Shown here: in pieces, positions 1-9,322 of the stretch
How positions within the stretch are numbered: position 1 is the stretch's first letter
Layout: each line of letters starts with the position of its first letter
Origin: Facilibium subflavum
Lineage (GTDB): Bacteria > Pseudomonadota > Gammaproteobacteria > Francisellales > Francisellaceae
Direction: 5' to 3'
DNA length: 51,435 bases
Assembly: GCF_003574485.1 (NCBI RefSeq)
Contig: NZ_KZ984700.1
Location: forward strand, 1-51,435
Notes under the pieces: generated by a model
Told to the model about the DNA's origin: nothing
The model's input: only the letters and a program-made list of their open reading frames with translations
The model's database searches: none
Position numbers and translations under genes: made by a program

Positions 1-754
1 ATTACCCTATTTACACCTCTACTACGAGCAAGTGCGACTACCATGCTAAACTTACCTCTAGATGTATAGGATCCAAGATAAGCATGCAGAAATAGCAAGG
101 TTCTCCCAAGTTCCAAAGCAATCAGTTCATCTACCCGCTACGGACTCAGACCCCGGCACCTCCACGCATACTCGCCTTTACGTATTGCGTAGTGCTGATT
201 TCAGGCATATGAAAACCTTGATCAGGTGCGACGATGGTATATTACGGGGCTCAATACCTTCACTCGCGTTGTGGCTGATAGACCGCCCTTACTACAGCTT
301 CATAATGTTCGTTACCTTGCATTATGTGTAGTTCGGTTCCAGACTGGTGGCTAGCCTTTTTCTGGGCTGGATTGTCCAGCTTGATTGCCTTAGCTTTGCT
401 TGGCGCACTCATATTATTCTATACTCCATCATTTTTTATTGGTTTCCTACACTCTAAATATAAAGTGCAGACTCATCATGCCGACAAAATAATGCCATGT
501 CCAGCGCTATCACAATAATTTTTTTTACTGCAGATAGAAACTGGTAATCTCACCAAAAGCAGACTTTAACGGATAACATTTTCTAATAACCTATAATGTA
601 GAGGAAGCGACATAGGAGCCCATAATCAAACCTCAAGCAGGATCAGGGCATTAATCCCAACTTGCACTAAGAGTTTCCTTAATAATATGAAAAAATGATG
701 CTTTTAGAAAAACTATTGTGTGACAGACTTATTTGCAAAACCGCTTCGTCAAAA
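1..754. other. Gene-poor stretch with a G+C-richer first part
   Basis: I see no convincing gene in this stretch. Bases 1 to about 355 are clearly richer in G and C than the rest of the window. They contain short open frames on the plus strand (62-331 and 324-518) that lack good ribosome binding sites and resemble no protein I know. Read on the minus strand the same bases are full of stop codons. The texture suggests a structured RNA or the worn edge of a mobile element, such as a group II intron or insertion sequence flank, but I cannot assign one. Bases 520-754 are AT-rich ordinary spacer downstream of hflC; no clear terminator is visible. Confidence 0.4.
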
Positions 755-1672
755 CTATTTTGCAGTGATGGCCTGCTGATTATCTTCTGTACTTAGCTGA
801 TTAAAGTATTGAAAAAACTTGCCTTCAGGTTTTAAAACAAAGACATCCTTTTCTTTATTGTTAAAGCTTTGCTGATAGGCCATCATAGCACGCCAAAAAC
901 CATAAAATTTCTCAGATTGACTGTAAGCCTTAGCATAGATTTCAGCTGCTTTAGCATCTGCTTTTGCTTTAATTTCCTTAGCATCACGATTGGCTTTTGC
1001 CATTGTGATCGTTACTGTTGCATCAGCATTGGCCTTAATACTCTCTGATTTCTGCTCACCCTCTGCACGAATAAGTGACGCTACTTTATGTCGCTCTGAG
1101 CGCATTCTTTGAAAAATAGAGTCTGTAACGGTGTCTGGCAAATCAATTTGTTTAATACGTACATCAACCACATCAATACCAATTTTTTTGGCTTGCTCTT
1201 GTACACTTTGGGTTAGTGTCTGCATTAACTCGTCACGATCGTTATTAATCAATCCCTTAATATCTGTCTTACCAACTTCAGCACGTAAAGATGATTCTAA
1301 AAATTGCTTCAATAGGACAGTTGCTCGATCATCATTACCTGAAACACTGCGATAAAATTGCGAAATATCACTGATTTTCCATTCCAGATATGCATCGATA
1401 ATAACATCTTTTTGCTCATTGGTAACAACCCTTGCCTCATCAATTAACAGGGTTTTCAGACGCATATCATATATTTTAACATCCTCAATAAAAGGAATTT
1501 TAAAATGCAGCCCTGGTTGATAAATTTTAACTTGTCCAGCCTTATTTTTATTTAACTCACCAAGCTTTAGTACCACTGCTTCATAACCTTGTGTCACACG
1601 AAATAACATGCTGTATAAAACGACTAAAACGGCAATAATAAGCACAATAAGTCCCATCATCTTATTACTCAT
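755..1672 (-). CDS. hflC: HflC, modulator of FtsH protease
   Basis: HflC is an SPFH/Band 7 inner-membrane protein that forms, with HflK, a large periplasmic-facing cage around the AAA protease FtsH and tempers its degradation of membrane proteins. The 305-residue product has one N-terminal membrane anchor (about residues 5-24), a Band 7 domain (about 25-200) and a long Ala/Lys-rich helical part (about 190-260) typical of the family. Its start codon overlaps the end of hflK by four bases, so the two are probably translationally coupled. Length and order (hfq-hflX-hflK-hflC) match the gammaproteobacterial operon. The usual downstream neighbours such as purA are absent here. Confidence 0.96.
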   Translation of the reverse strand: MSNKMMGLIVLIIAVLVVLYSMLFRVTQGYEAVVLKLGELNKNKAGQVKIYQPGLHFKIPFIEDVKIYDMRLKTLLIDEARVVTNEQKDVIIDAYLEWKISDISQFYRSVSGNDDRATVLLKQFLESSLRAEVGKTDIKGLINNDRDELMQTLTQSVQEQAKKIGIDVVDVRIKQIDLPDTVTDSIFQRMRSERHKVASLIRAEGEQKSESIKANADATVTITMAKANRDAKEIKAKADAKAAEIYAKAYSQSEKFYGFWRAMMAYQQSFNNKEKDVFVLKPEGKFFQYFNQLSTEDNQQAITAK

Positions 1673-2727
1673 TGCTCACCCCCATTTTCTTTCTGGCCTG
1701 ATACAGCAAAAGGCGTTGATTTCTCGCCATAAAATAGATTTTTTGCGCCATTTCCATCAATCACATACAACTTATTATTGCTAAAGATTGATGCCATTGT
1801 TTGATAATATAATTGATTTTCTACAATATTTGGCTGCTGCTTATACACTGGTAATAACTGATTAAAGCTTGCAACATCCCCTTCTGCCTCTAATACGATT
1901 TTTTGGCTATAAGCACGCGCTTCATCTAAAATACGTTGCGCTTTACCTTTTGCCACTGGCATAACTTTATTTGCATAACTGTAAGCTTCATTTTGTAAAC
2001 GCTCACGGTCTTCTCTTGCCTTAATCACATCATCAAACGCACTTTTCACCTCGTCAGGTGCCTTAGCAGGCTGCATAATAACCTCATTTACTAAAATCCC
2101 TGTTTGGTATTTCTTTAACAATGCTTTAAGTTCCTGCTCAACCTGAAGTGTAATCTGCGCACGTGATACCGTTAATATTTTCTCAAGCTTGTTTGCACCA
2201 ACCACTTGACGCACAGCGCTTTCAAGCGCCTGCCTTAATATTAATTCAGGCGAGGTAGTCGAAAATAGATAATGCTCCAGATCCCCGATACGGTACTGAA
2301 CTGAAAAAGAAACATGTACGATGTTTTCCTCAGAGGTCAACATGAGTTTATCAACACTAATCGTATTTAAAACCTGCACATCCTTTTTAATCACCTGGAC
2401 AAAGCCTGGTGGATACCAGTGAACACCAGGGCCTTCAATTCCTGAGAACTTGCCGAATTTTAATATCGCTGCCTGCTGTGCTGGCTGAATAACATAAATA
2501 CCAAATAAAGCCCATATAATGACAACCGCTGCAACCAATGCCAATAATATTTTTTTTATTGGTAGAGGTTCTTGCGATTTGGCGTTGCGCGAATAAATGC
2601 TTTTATTGTTTTGATCTCCATTATTATTGGAAGGCTTTTTCTTTCCAAAAAAACGTCGAATGGCTTCTTCAAGATCAGGCGGTCCCTGATCTGACCCTTT
2701 ATTATATGCGATAAATTTAAATCCCAT
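1669..2727 (-). CDS. hflK: HflK, modulator of FtsH protease
   Basis: HflK is the partner of HflC in the FtsH-HflKC complex. The 352-residue product begins with a polar Asn/Lys-rich segment (about residues 10-55, with the DQGPPDLEEAIRRFF motif typical of HflK), followed by one membrane helix (about 59-80), a Band 7 domain (about 80-265) and a helical tail. It lies 23 bases downstream of hflX and overlaps hflC by four bases, so it is read as part of the hfq operon. The region before its ATG has only a weak Shine-Dalgarno match, which would fit coupling to upstream translation. Confidence 0.96.
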   Translation of the reverse strand: MGFKFIAYNKGSDQGPPDLEEAIRRFFGKKKPSNNNGDQNNKSIYSRNAKSQEPLPIKKILLALVAAVVIIWALFGIYVIQPAQQAAILKFGKFSGIEGPGVHWYPPGFVQVIKKDVQVLNTISVDKLMLTSEENIVHVSFSVQYRIGDLEHYLFSTTSPELILRQALESAVRQVVGANKLEKILTVSRAQITLQVEQELKALLKKYQTGILVNEVIMQPAKAPDEVKSAFDDVIKAREDRERLQNEAYSYANKVMPVAKGKAQRILDEARAYSQKIVLEAEGDVASFNQLLPVYKQQPNIVENQLYYQTMASIFSNNKLYVIDGNGAKNLFYGEKSTPFAVSGQKENGGEQ

Positions 2728-2750
2728 GCATCAATACTTTAATTACGCTC

Positions 2751-4058
2751 TTATAAAGAGTCATCTTGACTAAAATTTGCCATTAACTCAAGCTTATTTG
2801 TTTGAGAAATATGAGTTAGATCACTTTTTGCAATATGAATGGCTAAATGATAGTCGCCACTTTCAGCAATTTGCTCTTTTTCCACAACACCTAATTGATA
2901 AAGCTGCGCCCTAATTTTAGTATGCTGAGGAGATAAAACAAGCACCCCTTTAAGCCACTGCTGATTAAAGAATTTTGCAATCGCCTCATAAAGGTATTCA
3001 ATCCCCTGACCTGTATAAGCAGACAAATAGACTTCTGATGGTTTATTTTGACGATAATAAACACCTGCATCAACGTTATCTAGAAGGTCAATCTTATTAT
3101 AAACTGGCAAAATCGGCTTTTTATCCGCATGAATCTGCGCTAATACCTGATGCACCTGTTCGATATATGCCAAATGCTCAGGATCAGCATAATCGATAAC
3201 ATGTACAAGCAAGTCTGCTTCAATTGCTTCTTCAAGCGTTGCACAAAACGCTTCAACTAAATCATGTGGCAAGTTACGAATAAAACCAACCGTATCAGAC
3301 AACACCACCTGACCCAACTTGGGAATATTCACCTGACGCAAGGTTGGATCCAAAGTTGCAAACAACTGGTCTTTTACGAAAACCTGTGCCCCGCTTATCT
3401 TATTAAATAAGGTTGATTTACCCGCATTTGTATAGCCGACAAAAGCAATCGTTGGAACACTGTGCTTTTTTCTTGAGGCTCGGCTTAAGCTGCGTTGTTT
3501 TTTAACCTTTTCCAGGCGTTTCTCAATTTGCGCAATACGCTGACGAAGCATTCTTCTATCTAGCTCAAGCTGTGTCTCACCTGGACCACCACGCACGCCA
3601 ATACCACCTTTTTGGCGTTCAAGATGTGTCCAACCACGAACAAGGCGTGTTGCCACATAGTTTAATTGTGCAAGCTCGACTTGCAGCTTTCCTTCATAGG
3701 TTTGTGCACGCTGAGAGAAAATCTCTAAAATCAAACGCGTACGATCAATAACCTTACAACCTAATACATTTTCAATATTACGTTCTTGAGAAGGGGTGAT
3801 ACTATGGTTAAATACAACAAGCTCAATGTCACAAGCTGCAAGCTGCTGTTTGATTTCATCGAGTTTTCCCCTGCCACAAAAATATTTTGGATCAGGATAA
3901 TTACGCTTGGCTGATACAGAAGAGATGACTTGCCAGCCGGCGGCATTAACCAGCCCGCAAAGCTCGTCAACCTGAGCATTCAACTCAGGTTTTGATGAGA
4001 AGTGAATATCAACAATAAGACAACGTTCACCAATATGATATTGCTGAAATATTTCCAA
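2751..4058 (-). CDS. hflX: HflX, ribosome-splitting GTPase
   Basis: HflX is a TRAFAC-class GTPase that binds the 50S subunit and splits stalled ribosomes, notably during heat stress. The 435-residue product shows the family order: an N-terminal HflX domain (about residues 15-110, with the PKYFCGRGKLDEI segment), a coiled-coil linker ending in the Gly-rich GGIGVRGGPGETQLE motif, then the G domain with P-loop GYTNAGKST, DTVGFIRNLP (G3) and NKIDLL (G4), and a C-terminal domain. The best start is a TTG codon at 4058, preceded by AAGGG about 12 bases upstream. It sits 25 bases below hfq, in the classical hfq operon order. Confidence 0.95.
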   Translation of the reverse strand: MEIFQQYHIGERCLIVDIHFSSKPELNAQVDELCGLVNAAGWQVISSVSAKRNYPDPKYFCGRGKLDEIKQQLAACDIELVVFNHSITPSQERNIENVLGCKVIDRTRLILEIFSQRAQTYEGKLQVELAQLNYVATRLVRGWTHLERQKGGIGVRGGPGETQLELDRRMLRQRIAQIEKRLEKVKKQRSLSRASRKKHSVPTIAFVGYTNAGKSTLFNKISGAQVFVKDQLFATLDPTLRQVNIPKLGQVVLSDTVGFIRNLPHDLVEAFCATLEEAIEADLLVHVIDYADPEHLAYIEQVHQVLAQIHADKKPILPVYNKIDLLDNVDAGVYYRQNKPSEVYLSAYTGQGIEYLYEAIAKFFNQQWLKGVLVLSPQHTKIRAQLYQLGVVEKEQIAESGDYHLAIHIAKSDLTHISQTNKLELMANFSQDDSL

Positions 4059-4083
4059 TGAAAATGTCGCCCTTTATTGTCAA

Positions 4084-4455
4084 TTAATTTTGGTTATTTT
4101 GAGAGGTTGTTTGCCCTTCGGCCAGGTTCTCTTCAAAAGACTCATCCTCAAACACCTCTTCCATTTGATCAAAATCTTCTTCTTGATTTTGCTCAGACAT
4201 CGGTGTTTGTTGCTGATTGTGATGCGGGTTGTAGTTGCTATAAACTAAACGTACGGCTTTTGCAGGAACAACAGTTGAAATAGCATGCTTGTAAACCATT
4301 TGGTTAACACTATTTCTTAGAACGATGGAAAACTGGTCAAATGCCTCGATAATACCTTGCAATTTAATACCATTTACTAAATAAATTGATACTGAAATCT
4401 TTTCTCTTCTTAACGCGTTTAAGAATGGGTCTTGCAAAGATGAGATTCTAGACAT
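4084..4455 (-). CDS. hfq: Hfq RNA chaperone with long acidic tail
   Basis: Hfq is the hexameric Sm-like protein that brings small RNAs and mRNAs together. Residues 1 to about 68 form the Sm core, with the Sm1 region ([22 protein letters not shown]) and Sm2 signature ([10 protein letters not shown]) intact. I place the start at the ATG at 4455 because AGAGGA lies eight bases upstream and the encoded start [13 protein letters not shown] matches other Hfq proteins; an in-frame ATG seven codons upstream is less likely. After the core comes a flexible tail of about 50 residues that is first His/Asn/Gln-rich and then strongly acidic. A tail this long is common in gammaproteobacteria, and acidic tips are known to help release RNA. 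Confidence 0.96.
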   Translation of the reverse strand: MSRISSLQDPFLNALRREKISVSIYLVNGIKLQGIIEAFDQFSIVLRNSVNQMVYKHAISTVVPAKAVRLVYSNYNPHHNQQQTPMSEQNQEEDFDQMEEVFEDESFEENLAEGQTTSQNNQN

Positions 4456-4662
4456 AATTTTATCCTCTTTTATCATTATTTTGTTTTTATAATCATTATT
4501 ATTACATCGAATTACCGATGAATAGTACTGCCAACACTATTAAACAACAAGGTCAAAGCAGTATATCCCGTGCATTCTATCACTATTTCAATCAATAAAA
4601 AAGGAAATAACGATGTGTTTTTGCACAAAAATGCAGCTGAATCGCTGATTTCATGCAAGCGA

Positions 4663-6069
4663 TTATCGTTCTCGCAAACTTTCTTCTAACCCTTTAATCA
4701 ATGGATGTAAAAAATAATCAATAATTCTTCTTTGGCCTGTTTTAATTTCGATGCGTACTGACATCCCTGGTATCAATCTAATGTTTTTATTGTTAACTGA
4801 CAAACGCTGCTTTGCCAGATGAATGCTCACTTTATAAATAAGTCCTAACCTTTCATCCTGAACAGCATCTTCAGAAATATCACGAACTTTGCCTTCAATG
4901 TAACCATATTCGGTAAAAGGAAAAGTATCAATTTTTACCACGACATCTTGCCCTTCATGGATATAACCAATATCCTGATTCGAAATGATCGCGGATACTT
5001 CTAAAATATCATCTTTTGGAATAATCTTTAACAAAACTTTTGCCGGTGATACCACCTCATTAATCGTATGAACCATTAGCTCATGTACATAGCCAGTAAT
5101 AGGGGCTTTAAGCATAAATTTATCATAAAGCCGTTTTTGTTTTTCCAAATTAGTTTGAAGCGAGCTGATCTTCTCTTGTGTCTGCTGTATTTCCTCTAAA
5201 GCATTGACAAAATATTCTGCTTTTTTTAGTGAAAGCTGGCTTTCTACGCTTTGCAAAACTGCTTGCTGCTCTTTCTTCTGCGCTTTTGTTATCGACAGCT
5301 GTTTTTGCTTCTCGATTAATGTTTGTTTAAGCTTTAAATACTCAGCTTTAGAGGTATAATTCTGCGCATATAAATGCGCGAGCATGTCATGCTGTTCTTT
5401 CACAATTGGTAACATCTCCTCAAGCATAGCAATCTGATTATCTGCTGAAACAATCTGATTTTGAACTTTTGCAATTTGTGATTTTAAGCTTGCAATCTGC
5501 GCAGCATATGCTTGCCATTTTTGCCATAACAAATGCTCACCAGTTGTGTTTCTTTCAGGTGCATTTTCTAAGAAAAAATAAATAATATCCTCTAATGTCA
5601 GTGATTTTTCTTCGCCACTTTTAAGCAGCTGATAAAAGGCTTGATTGACATATAGCGTTATTTTTTGCTGCTTTAGCTGTTTTGTTAAATAATCAATTTC
5701 ATTTTGTGTAAAACTCTGATCAAGCGCAATTAAAGCATCATTTTTATGTACCAATTGACCATTGTGCACAAAAATTTTGTGAACGGTCCCTTTCTCTAAA
5801 GACTGAATCACTTTAACCTGCCCACTTGGGACAAGCTTCCCTGCCCCGGTAATAACAATATCAAGTCTGCCTAAACATGCCCATAAGATCGCTAGTAAAA
5901 GCAATAAAGTCATACTCCACAGAATAATACGAGTCAGCGGATGTGGTGGGCGGTGTTGTATTTCTAACGCTGCTGGCAAAAAGCTTAATGTATCTTTCTG
6001 ACGGTGCTGGTCTTCATTAAGATATTTTCGACGCTGCCAATAATTTATAAAGCGCATTAATAATTTCAT
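4663..6069 (-). CDS. hlyD: Type I secretion membrane-fusion (adaptor) protein, HlyD family
   Basis: This protein links an inner-membrane ABC exporter to a TolC-type outer-membrane channel so that substrates leave the cell in one step. The 468-residue product has a cytoplasmic N-terminus, one membrane helix (about 46-67), a split lipoyl/barrel-sandwich domain (about 80-120 and 320-360), a long periplasmic alpha-helical hairpin rich in Gln, Lys and Glu between them (about 120-315), and a beta-barrel domain near the C-terminus with the GMSVRIEIKTG segment typical of HlyD. It begins 18 bases after the ABC transporter gene. No TolC gene and no RTX-type substrate lie in the window, so the cargo is unknown. 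The symbol denotes the family, not the haemolysin system itself. Confidence 0.92.
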   Translation of the reverse strand: MKLLMRFINYWQRRKYLNEDQHRQKDTLSFLPAALEIQHRPPHPLTRIILWSMTLLLLLAILWACLGRLDIVITGAGKLVPSGQVKVIQSLEKGTVHKIFVHNGQLVHKNDALIALDQSFTQNEIDYLTKQLKQQKITLYVNQAFYQLLKSGEEKSLTLEDIIYFFLENAPERNTTGEHLLWQKWQAYAAQIASLKSQIAKVQNQIVSADNQIAMLEEMLPIVKEQHDMLAHLYAQNYTSKAEYLKLKQTLIEKQKQLSITKAQKKEQQAVLQSVESQLSLKKAEYFVNALEEIQQTQEKISSLQTNLEKQKRLYDKFMLKAPITGYVHELMVHTINEVVSPAKVLLKIIPKDDILEVSAIISNQDIGYIHEGQDVVVKIDTFPFTEYGYIEGKVRDISEDAVQDERLGLIYKVSIHLAKQRLSVNNKNIRLIPGMSVRIEIKTGQRRIIDYFLHPLIKGLEESLRER

Positions 6070-6087
6070 TACATCACCTGAAATAAC

Positions 6088-8256
6088 TCATCCATTTACA
6101 AAATTACTATCAATTCTTTCCCCTTTCTTGAACGCTTCTTGTGTATGGTATTGCGCTTTATACAGGCTTGCATAATCACCTTGGCGTTGAAGTAAATCCT
6201 GATGTGTCCCAACTTCAGTAATCACACCATCTTTCAAATACATTATCTGATCACAGCAAGTCACTGAGCTTAAACGATGCGCAATAATAAAGACCGTCCT
6301 ATTTTCTGCTATAAATTGCATATTGGCTTGAATGATTCGCTCAGATTCATAATCAAGCGCTGAAGTTGCCTCATCAAAAATTAAAATTCTAGGATCATGA
6401 ATTAACGCTCTTGCAATTGCTAATCGCTGTTTTTGCCCACCTGAAAAATTCGCACCTTGTTCTTTTATGAGCGTCTCATAGCCATTATTAAGCGTGCAGA
6501 TAAATTCATGTGCACCAGAAAGCTTTGCTACATGTATCACATTATGTAAAGAAGCTCCTGGACATGTCAGTGCAATATTATCACGAACACTGCAGTTAAA
6601 TAAAAAATTCTCTTGTAAGACCACGCCAATATTTTGCCTAAGCCAGCTGATGTCAATTGCCGATAAATCAACGCCATCAATTAGTATTCTGCCTGATTCA
6701 GGAACGTATAACCGCTGAATGAGTTTTGTCAGCGTACTTTTCCCAGAGCCAGAACGCCCAACAATACCAATCATTTGCCCAGGCTTACTATCAAAGCTTA
6801 CCTGCTTTAAACAAAGTGGCATATCAGAATGATAACGAAAATTAACAGCTTTAAAGCAAACCTCGCCTTGAAAGGTATCTAGATTGTGTTTCGCAATTTT
6901 TTGTGACGTTTCAGGCAAAGCATTTAATACATCACCTAAACGTTGTAGCGAAATGCTGGCTTGTTGAAAATCCTGCCATAACTGAACAAATTTCAAAATA
7001 GGCGTTGTTACACGTCCTGCCAACATATTAAAGGCAATGAGCTGCCCAATTGTCAATTGCCCATTAATAACAGATTTCACACCAATAAAAATGATTAAAA
7101 GTGTTGTGATTTTACTGATAAACTGTGCGATCTGACCACTTATATTACTTAGATTACGTGCGCGAAAGTTTGTCTGTACATAGCTTGCTAGATTTTCTTC
7201 CCATTTGTGCTGCATCCGCGGTTCAATTGCTGATGATTTAATGGTCTGGATTCCCGTTAAAGATTCAGTGAGAAAGGCCTGGTTTTTAGCACCCTCTTTG
7301 AATGCTTTATCCAGGCGGTATCTTAAAATCGGGGCGATAAATATTGATAAACCCGCATAAAAAGGAATTGTTAGTAATACAACCAGGGTTAATGTGGGCG
7401 AATAAAACCACATCACTGAAAAAAACACAAAAGTAAACCCAAGGTCGATAATCAATATTAAGGCACTACTTGTTAAAAACTCCCGCATACTATCAAGCTC
7501 TTTAACACGCGCAACATTCTGGCCAATTTGTCTTGATTCAAAATAAGCCAAGGGCAAACTTAACAAATGCTTATAAAGTCTGCTGCCAAGCTCCACATCA
7601 ACACGGCTTGTCGTATGTGATAGCAAATAAGTACGAATCGCACCAAAAATAACTTCAAACAATGAAACGACCAAAAAGCCAATTGCCAATATTTCAAGGG
7701 TTGTCAAGGCTTGATGAACAACAACTTTATCCATCACAACCTGAAAAAACAAAGGTGTTACCAGCGCAAATAGCTGCAAAAAAAATGAGGCAATCAAAAC
7801 ATCACGAAAGATATGCCTGTATTTCCATAATGCTGGAATAAACCACCTTATACTAAACTGCTGCTGCTTTTTACTGTGATGTTTTGGCGTTAAGTAAATA
7901 ATCTCATTGGCAAAAAGTGCATTAAATGCATCTTCTGTTAAATGCTTTATTTGGCGGCTTAATGGATCAATGACTAAATATTCATTTTGCTGTTTTTTCA
8001 CACCTAAAACGACAAAATAGCCATCAACACCCAATGCAATAGCAGGCAAAAGCGAAAAATTGATTTTTTGCGCTGTGGTTTTGACATGTTTTACTTTGAA
8101 ATGATAGGATTTTATTGCACGCAATAAAGCCTGCTGTGATAAAGGTTCTGTACCATTACCATATTCGTGGTAAACCATTTGTTCATTAATAGCAATATGA
8201 TAAAGGCTTGCTATTTTGACAAAAGAAAAAATCCCTGAATCGCATCCCGACAACAT
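6088..8256 (-). CDS. hlyB: Type I secretion ABC transporter, HlyB type with catalytically dead C39-like domain
   Basis: An inner-membrane permease-ATPase that energises one-step secretion. Residues 1 to about 130 align with the C39-like domain of HlyB; the position of the peptidase cysteine is not in a peptidase motif, so the domain is probably a substrate-docking module and not a protease. A six-helix transmembrane domain follows (about 145-430), then the nucleotide-binding domain with Walker A GRSGSGKST (about 498-506), signature FSGGQKQRLAIARAL, Walker B RILIFDEATSALD and the H-loop IIAHRLSS. The length of 722 is close to HlyB (707). The start at 8256 has no good ribosome binding site, so it could differ by a few codons. 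It is followed 18 bases on by its adaptor. Confidence 0.93.
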   Translation of the reverse strand: MLSGCDSGIFSFVKIASLYHIAINEQMVYHEYGNGTEPLSQQALLRAIKSYHFKVKHVKTTAQKINFSLLPAIALGVDGYFVVLGVKKQQNEYLVIDPLSRQIKHLTEDAFNALFANEIIYLTPKHHSKKQQQFSIRWFIPALWKYRHIFRDVLIASFFLQLFALVTPLFFQVVMDKVVVHQALTTLEILAIGFLVVSLFEVIFGAIRTYLLSHTTSRVDVELGSRLYKHLLSLPLAYFESRQIGQNVARVKELDSMREFLTSSALILIIDLGFTFVFFSVMWFYSPTLTLVVLLTIPFYAGLSIFIAPILRYRLDKAFKEGAKNQAFLTESLTGIQTIKSSAIEPRMQHKWEENLASYVQTNFRARNLSNISGQIAQFISKITTLLIIFIGVKSVINGQLTIGQLIAFNMLAGRVTTPILKFVQLWQDFQQASISLQRLGDVLNALPETSQKIAKHNLDTFQGEVCFKAVNFRYHSDMPLCLKQVSFDSKPGQMIGIVGRSGSGKSTLTKLIQRLYVPESGRILIDGVDLSAIDISWLRQNIGVVLQENFLFNCSVRDNIALTCPGASLHNVIHVAKLSGAHEFICTLNNGYETLIKEQGANFSGGQKQRLAIARALIHDPRILIFDEATSALDYESERIIQANMQFIAENRTVFIIAHRLSSVTCCDQIMYLKDGVITEVGTHQDLLQRQGDYASLYKAQYHTQEAFKKGERIDSNFVNG

Positions 8257-8323
8257 TGTTTGTATATATCATGTTCAATGTAATTTCATTATAGTCGATG
8301 AAAAAAACTTATGATCAAAATAA

Positions 8324-9238
8324 TCAATTCAATAACCAATCTGTAAAATCAATCCCTAATCCTAATCCTGTATTGTAGTGATTATAGCTAATAAGGCTTT
8401 GCCCATATCCTGTAAAAACTTGAGCCATCCCGCGAAGACCATGGTAAATGGGGAAGCTCCAACTCAACTGCACAGCACCTCGTTTAAAACCGCTTTCAAG
8501 GTTGTTTCGCAACATAACGGTAAAAACATTATTATAAAGTCTATAAGATAGCTTGAGATTACCATGTCCCATATAATCTGTTATATCAGGATTATAGTCC
8601 TTTGACTCTAAAACACCATAAACCCGTAGCCAAGGCTGAACCTGGATCAGCCAATGATCAGCTGGTTTAAACGTCCAATTGGAAAAAACGCGATTCCAAC
8701 TGCGCTCATTTTCGCCACCTTTACCATTAGACTGATGCACAAAGCCAAGTGATACTGTTTTTAAACCAATGATATTATTACCGCTAAAACTGTATAACAA
8801 AAAAGTACTTGGCTCATAATCAGTCTCACGAAAGTATGCAGAATCATTATATGCCTGCCAGAAAGAGCGCTGTGTATAAGTAAAGTACCAAGAAAGTGGT
8901 GTTGCAAAAATATTGCGCCAAATACCTGCTTGAACCGAAATTTGAAAATTAACCTCTGTATTTTTATTTTTTTGGCCATCTGGCCCTGAAAATACTTGGG
9001 TTTGATTATTATTGTAATAAAAAGGCAATACATAATTGGGTTGATAGGCTGAAAACACATTTCCCCAGCCTGCTTGAGTTGAGCTTTCATTAGGCGTTAT
9101 ATTAACTTCTTTCCCATTTTTTTGTTGTACTGTTTGCATGCTATCAGAACCTATATTTTGAACCTTTTTTGCGCTACTTAGATTAACGCTAATACATAAC
9201 AAAAAGACGGCAAAAAACAGTTTCACTTTTTTGCACAT
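8324..9238 (-). CDS. pldA: Outer-membrane phospholipase A (OMPLA)
   Basis: PldA is a calcium-dependent beta-barrel hydrolase of the outer membrane that cleaves acyl chains from misplaced phospholipids. The 304-residue product has a cleavable signal peptide (about residues 1-23, LSSA at the end). The catalytic signature is clear: FVHQSNG with His168 and Ser170, then RSWNR with Asn182, which reproduces the spacing of His142/Ser144/Asn156 in the E. coli enzyme. The middle and end are alternating polar/aromatic strands of a barrel that ends in a hydrophobic strand. It lies between uvrC (84 bases) and the type I exporter (67 bases), all on the same strand, so one transcript is possible. In pathogens PldA homologues can contribute to membrane damage, but housekeeping lipid asymmetry is the default role. 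Confidence 0.93.
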   Translation of the reverse strand: MCKKVKLFFAVFLLCISVNLSSAKKVQNIGSDSMQTVQQKNGKEVNITPNESSTQAGWGNVFSAYQPNYVLPFYYNNNQTQVFSGPDGQKNKNTEVNFQISVQAGIWRNIFATPLSWYFTYTQRSFWQAYNDSAYFRETDYEPSTFLLYSFSGNNIIGLKTVSLGFVHQSNGKGGENERSWNRVFSNWTFKPADHWLIQVQPWLRVYGVLESKDYNPDITDYMGHGNLKLSYRLYNNVFTVMLRNNLESGFKRGAVQLSWSFPIYHGLRGMAQVFTGYGQSLISYNHYNTGLGLGIDFTDWLLN

Positions 9239-9322
9239 AGTGTGTCGCTCAATGATTTGTTTTAAAAAAGCCTACAAAGCTTATGGCAAAAGGTAAAGCA
9301 TACATACCAAAAATTTATGTTT

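Noticed and set aside
62-518. Two overlapping short open frames on the plus strand as genes
   Set aside because: No ribosome binding sites, no family resemblance, odd composition and an eight-base overlap; more likely chance frames in non-coding DNA.
4640-4664. Terminator after the HlyD gene from AATCGC/GCGATT arms
   Set aside because: Arms overlap the stop codon, the loop is long and no T-run follows.
8256-8323. Active C39 bacteriocin-processing peptidase in the ABC exporter
   Set aside because: The N-terminal domain aligns with the non-catalytic HlyB type and the cysteine near residue 5 is not in the peptidase motif.
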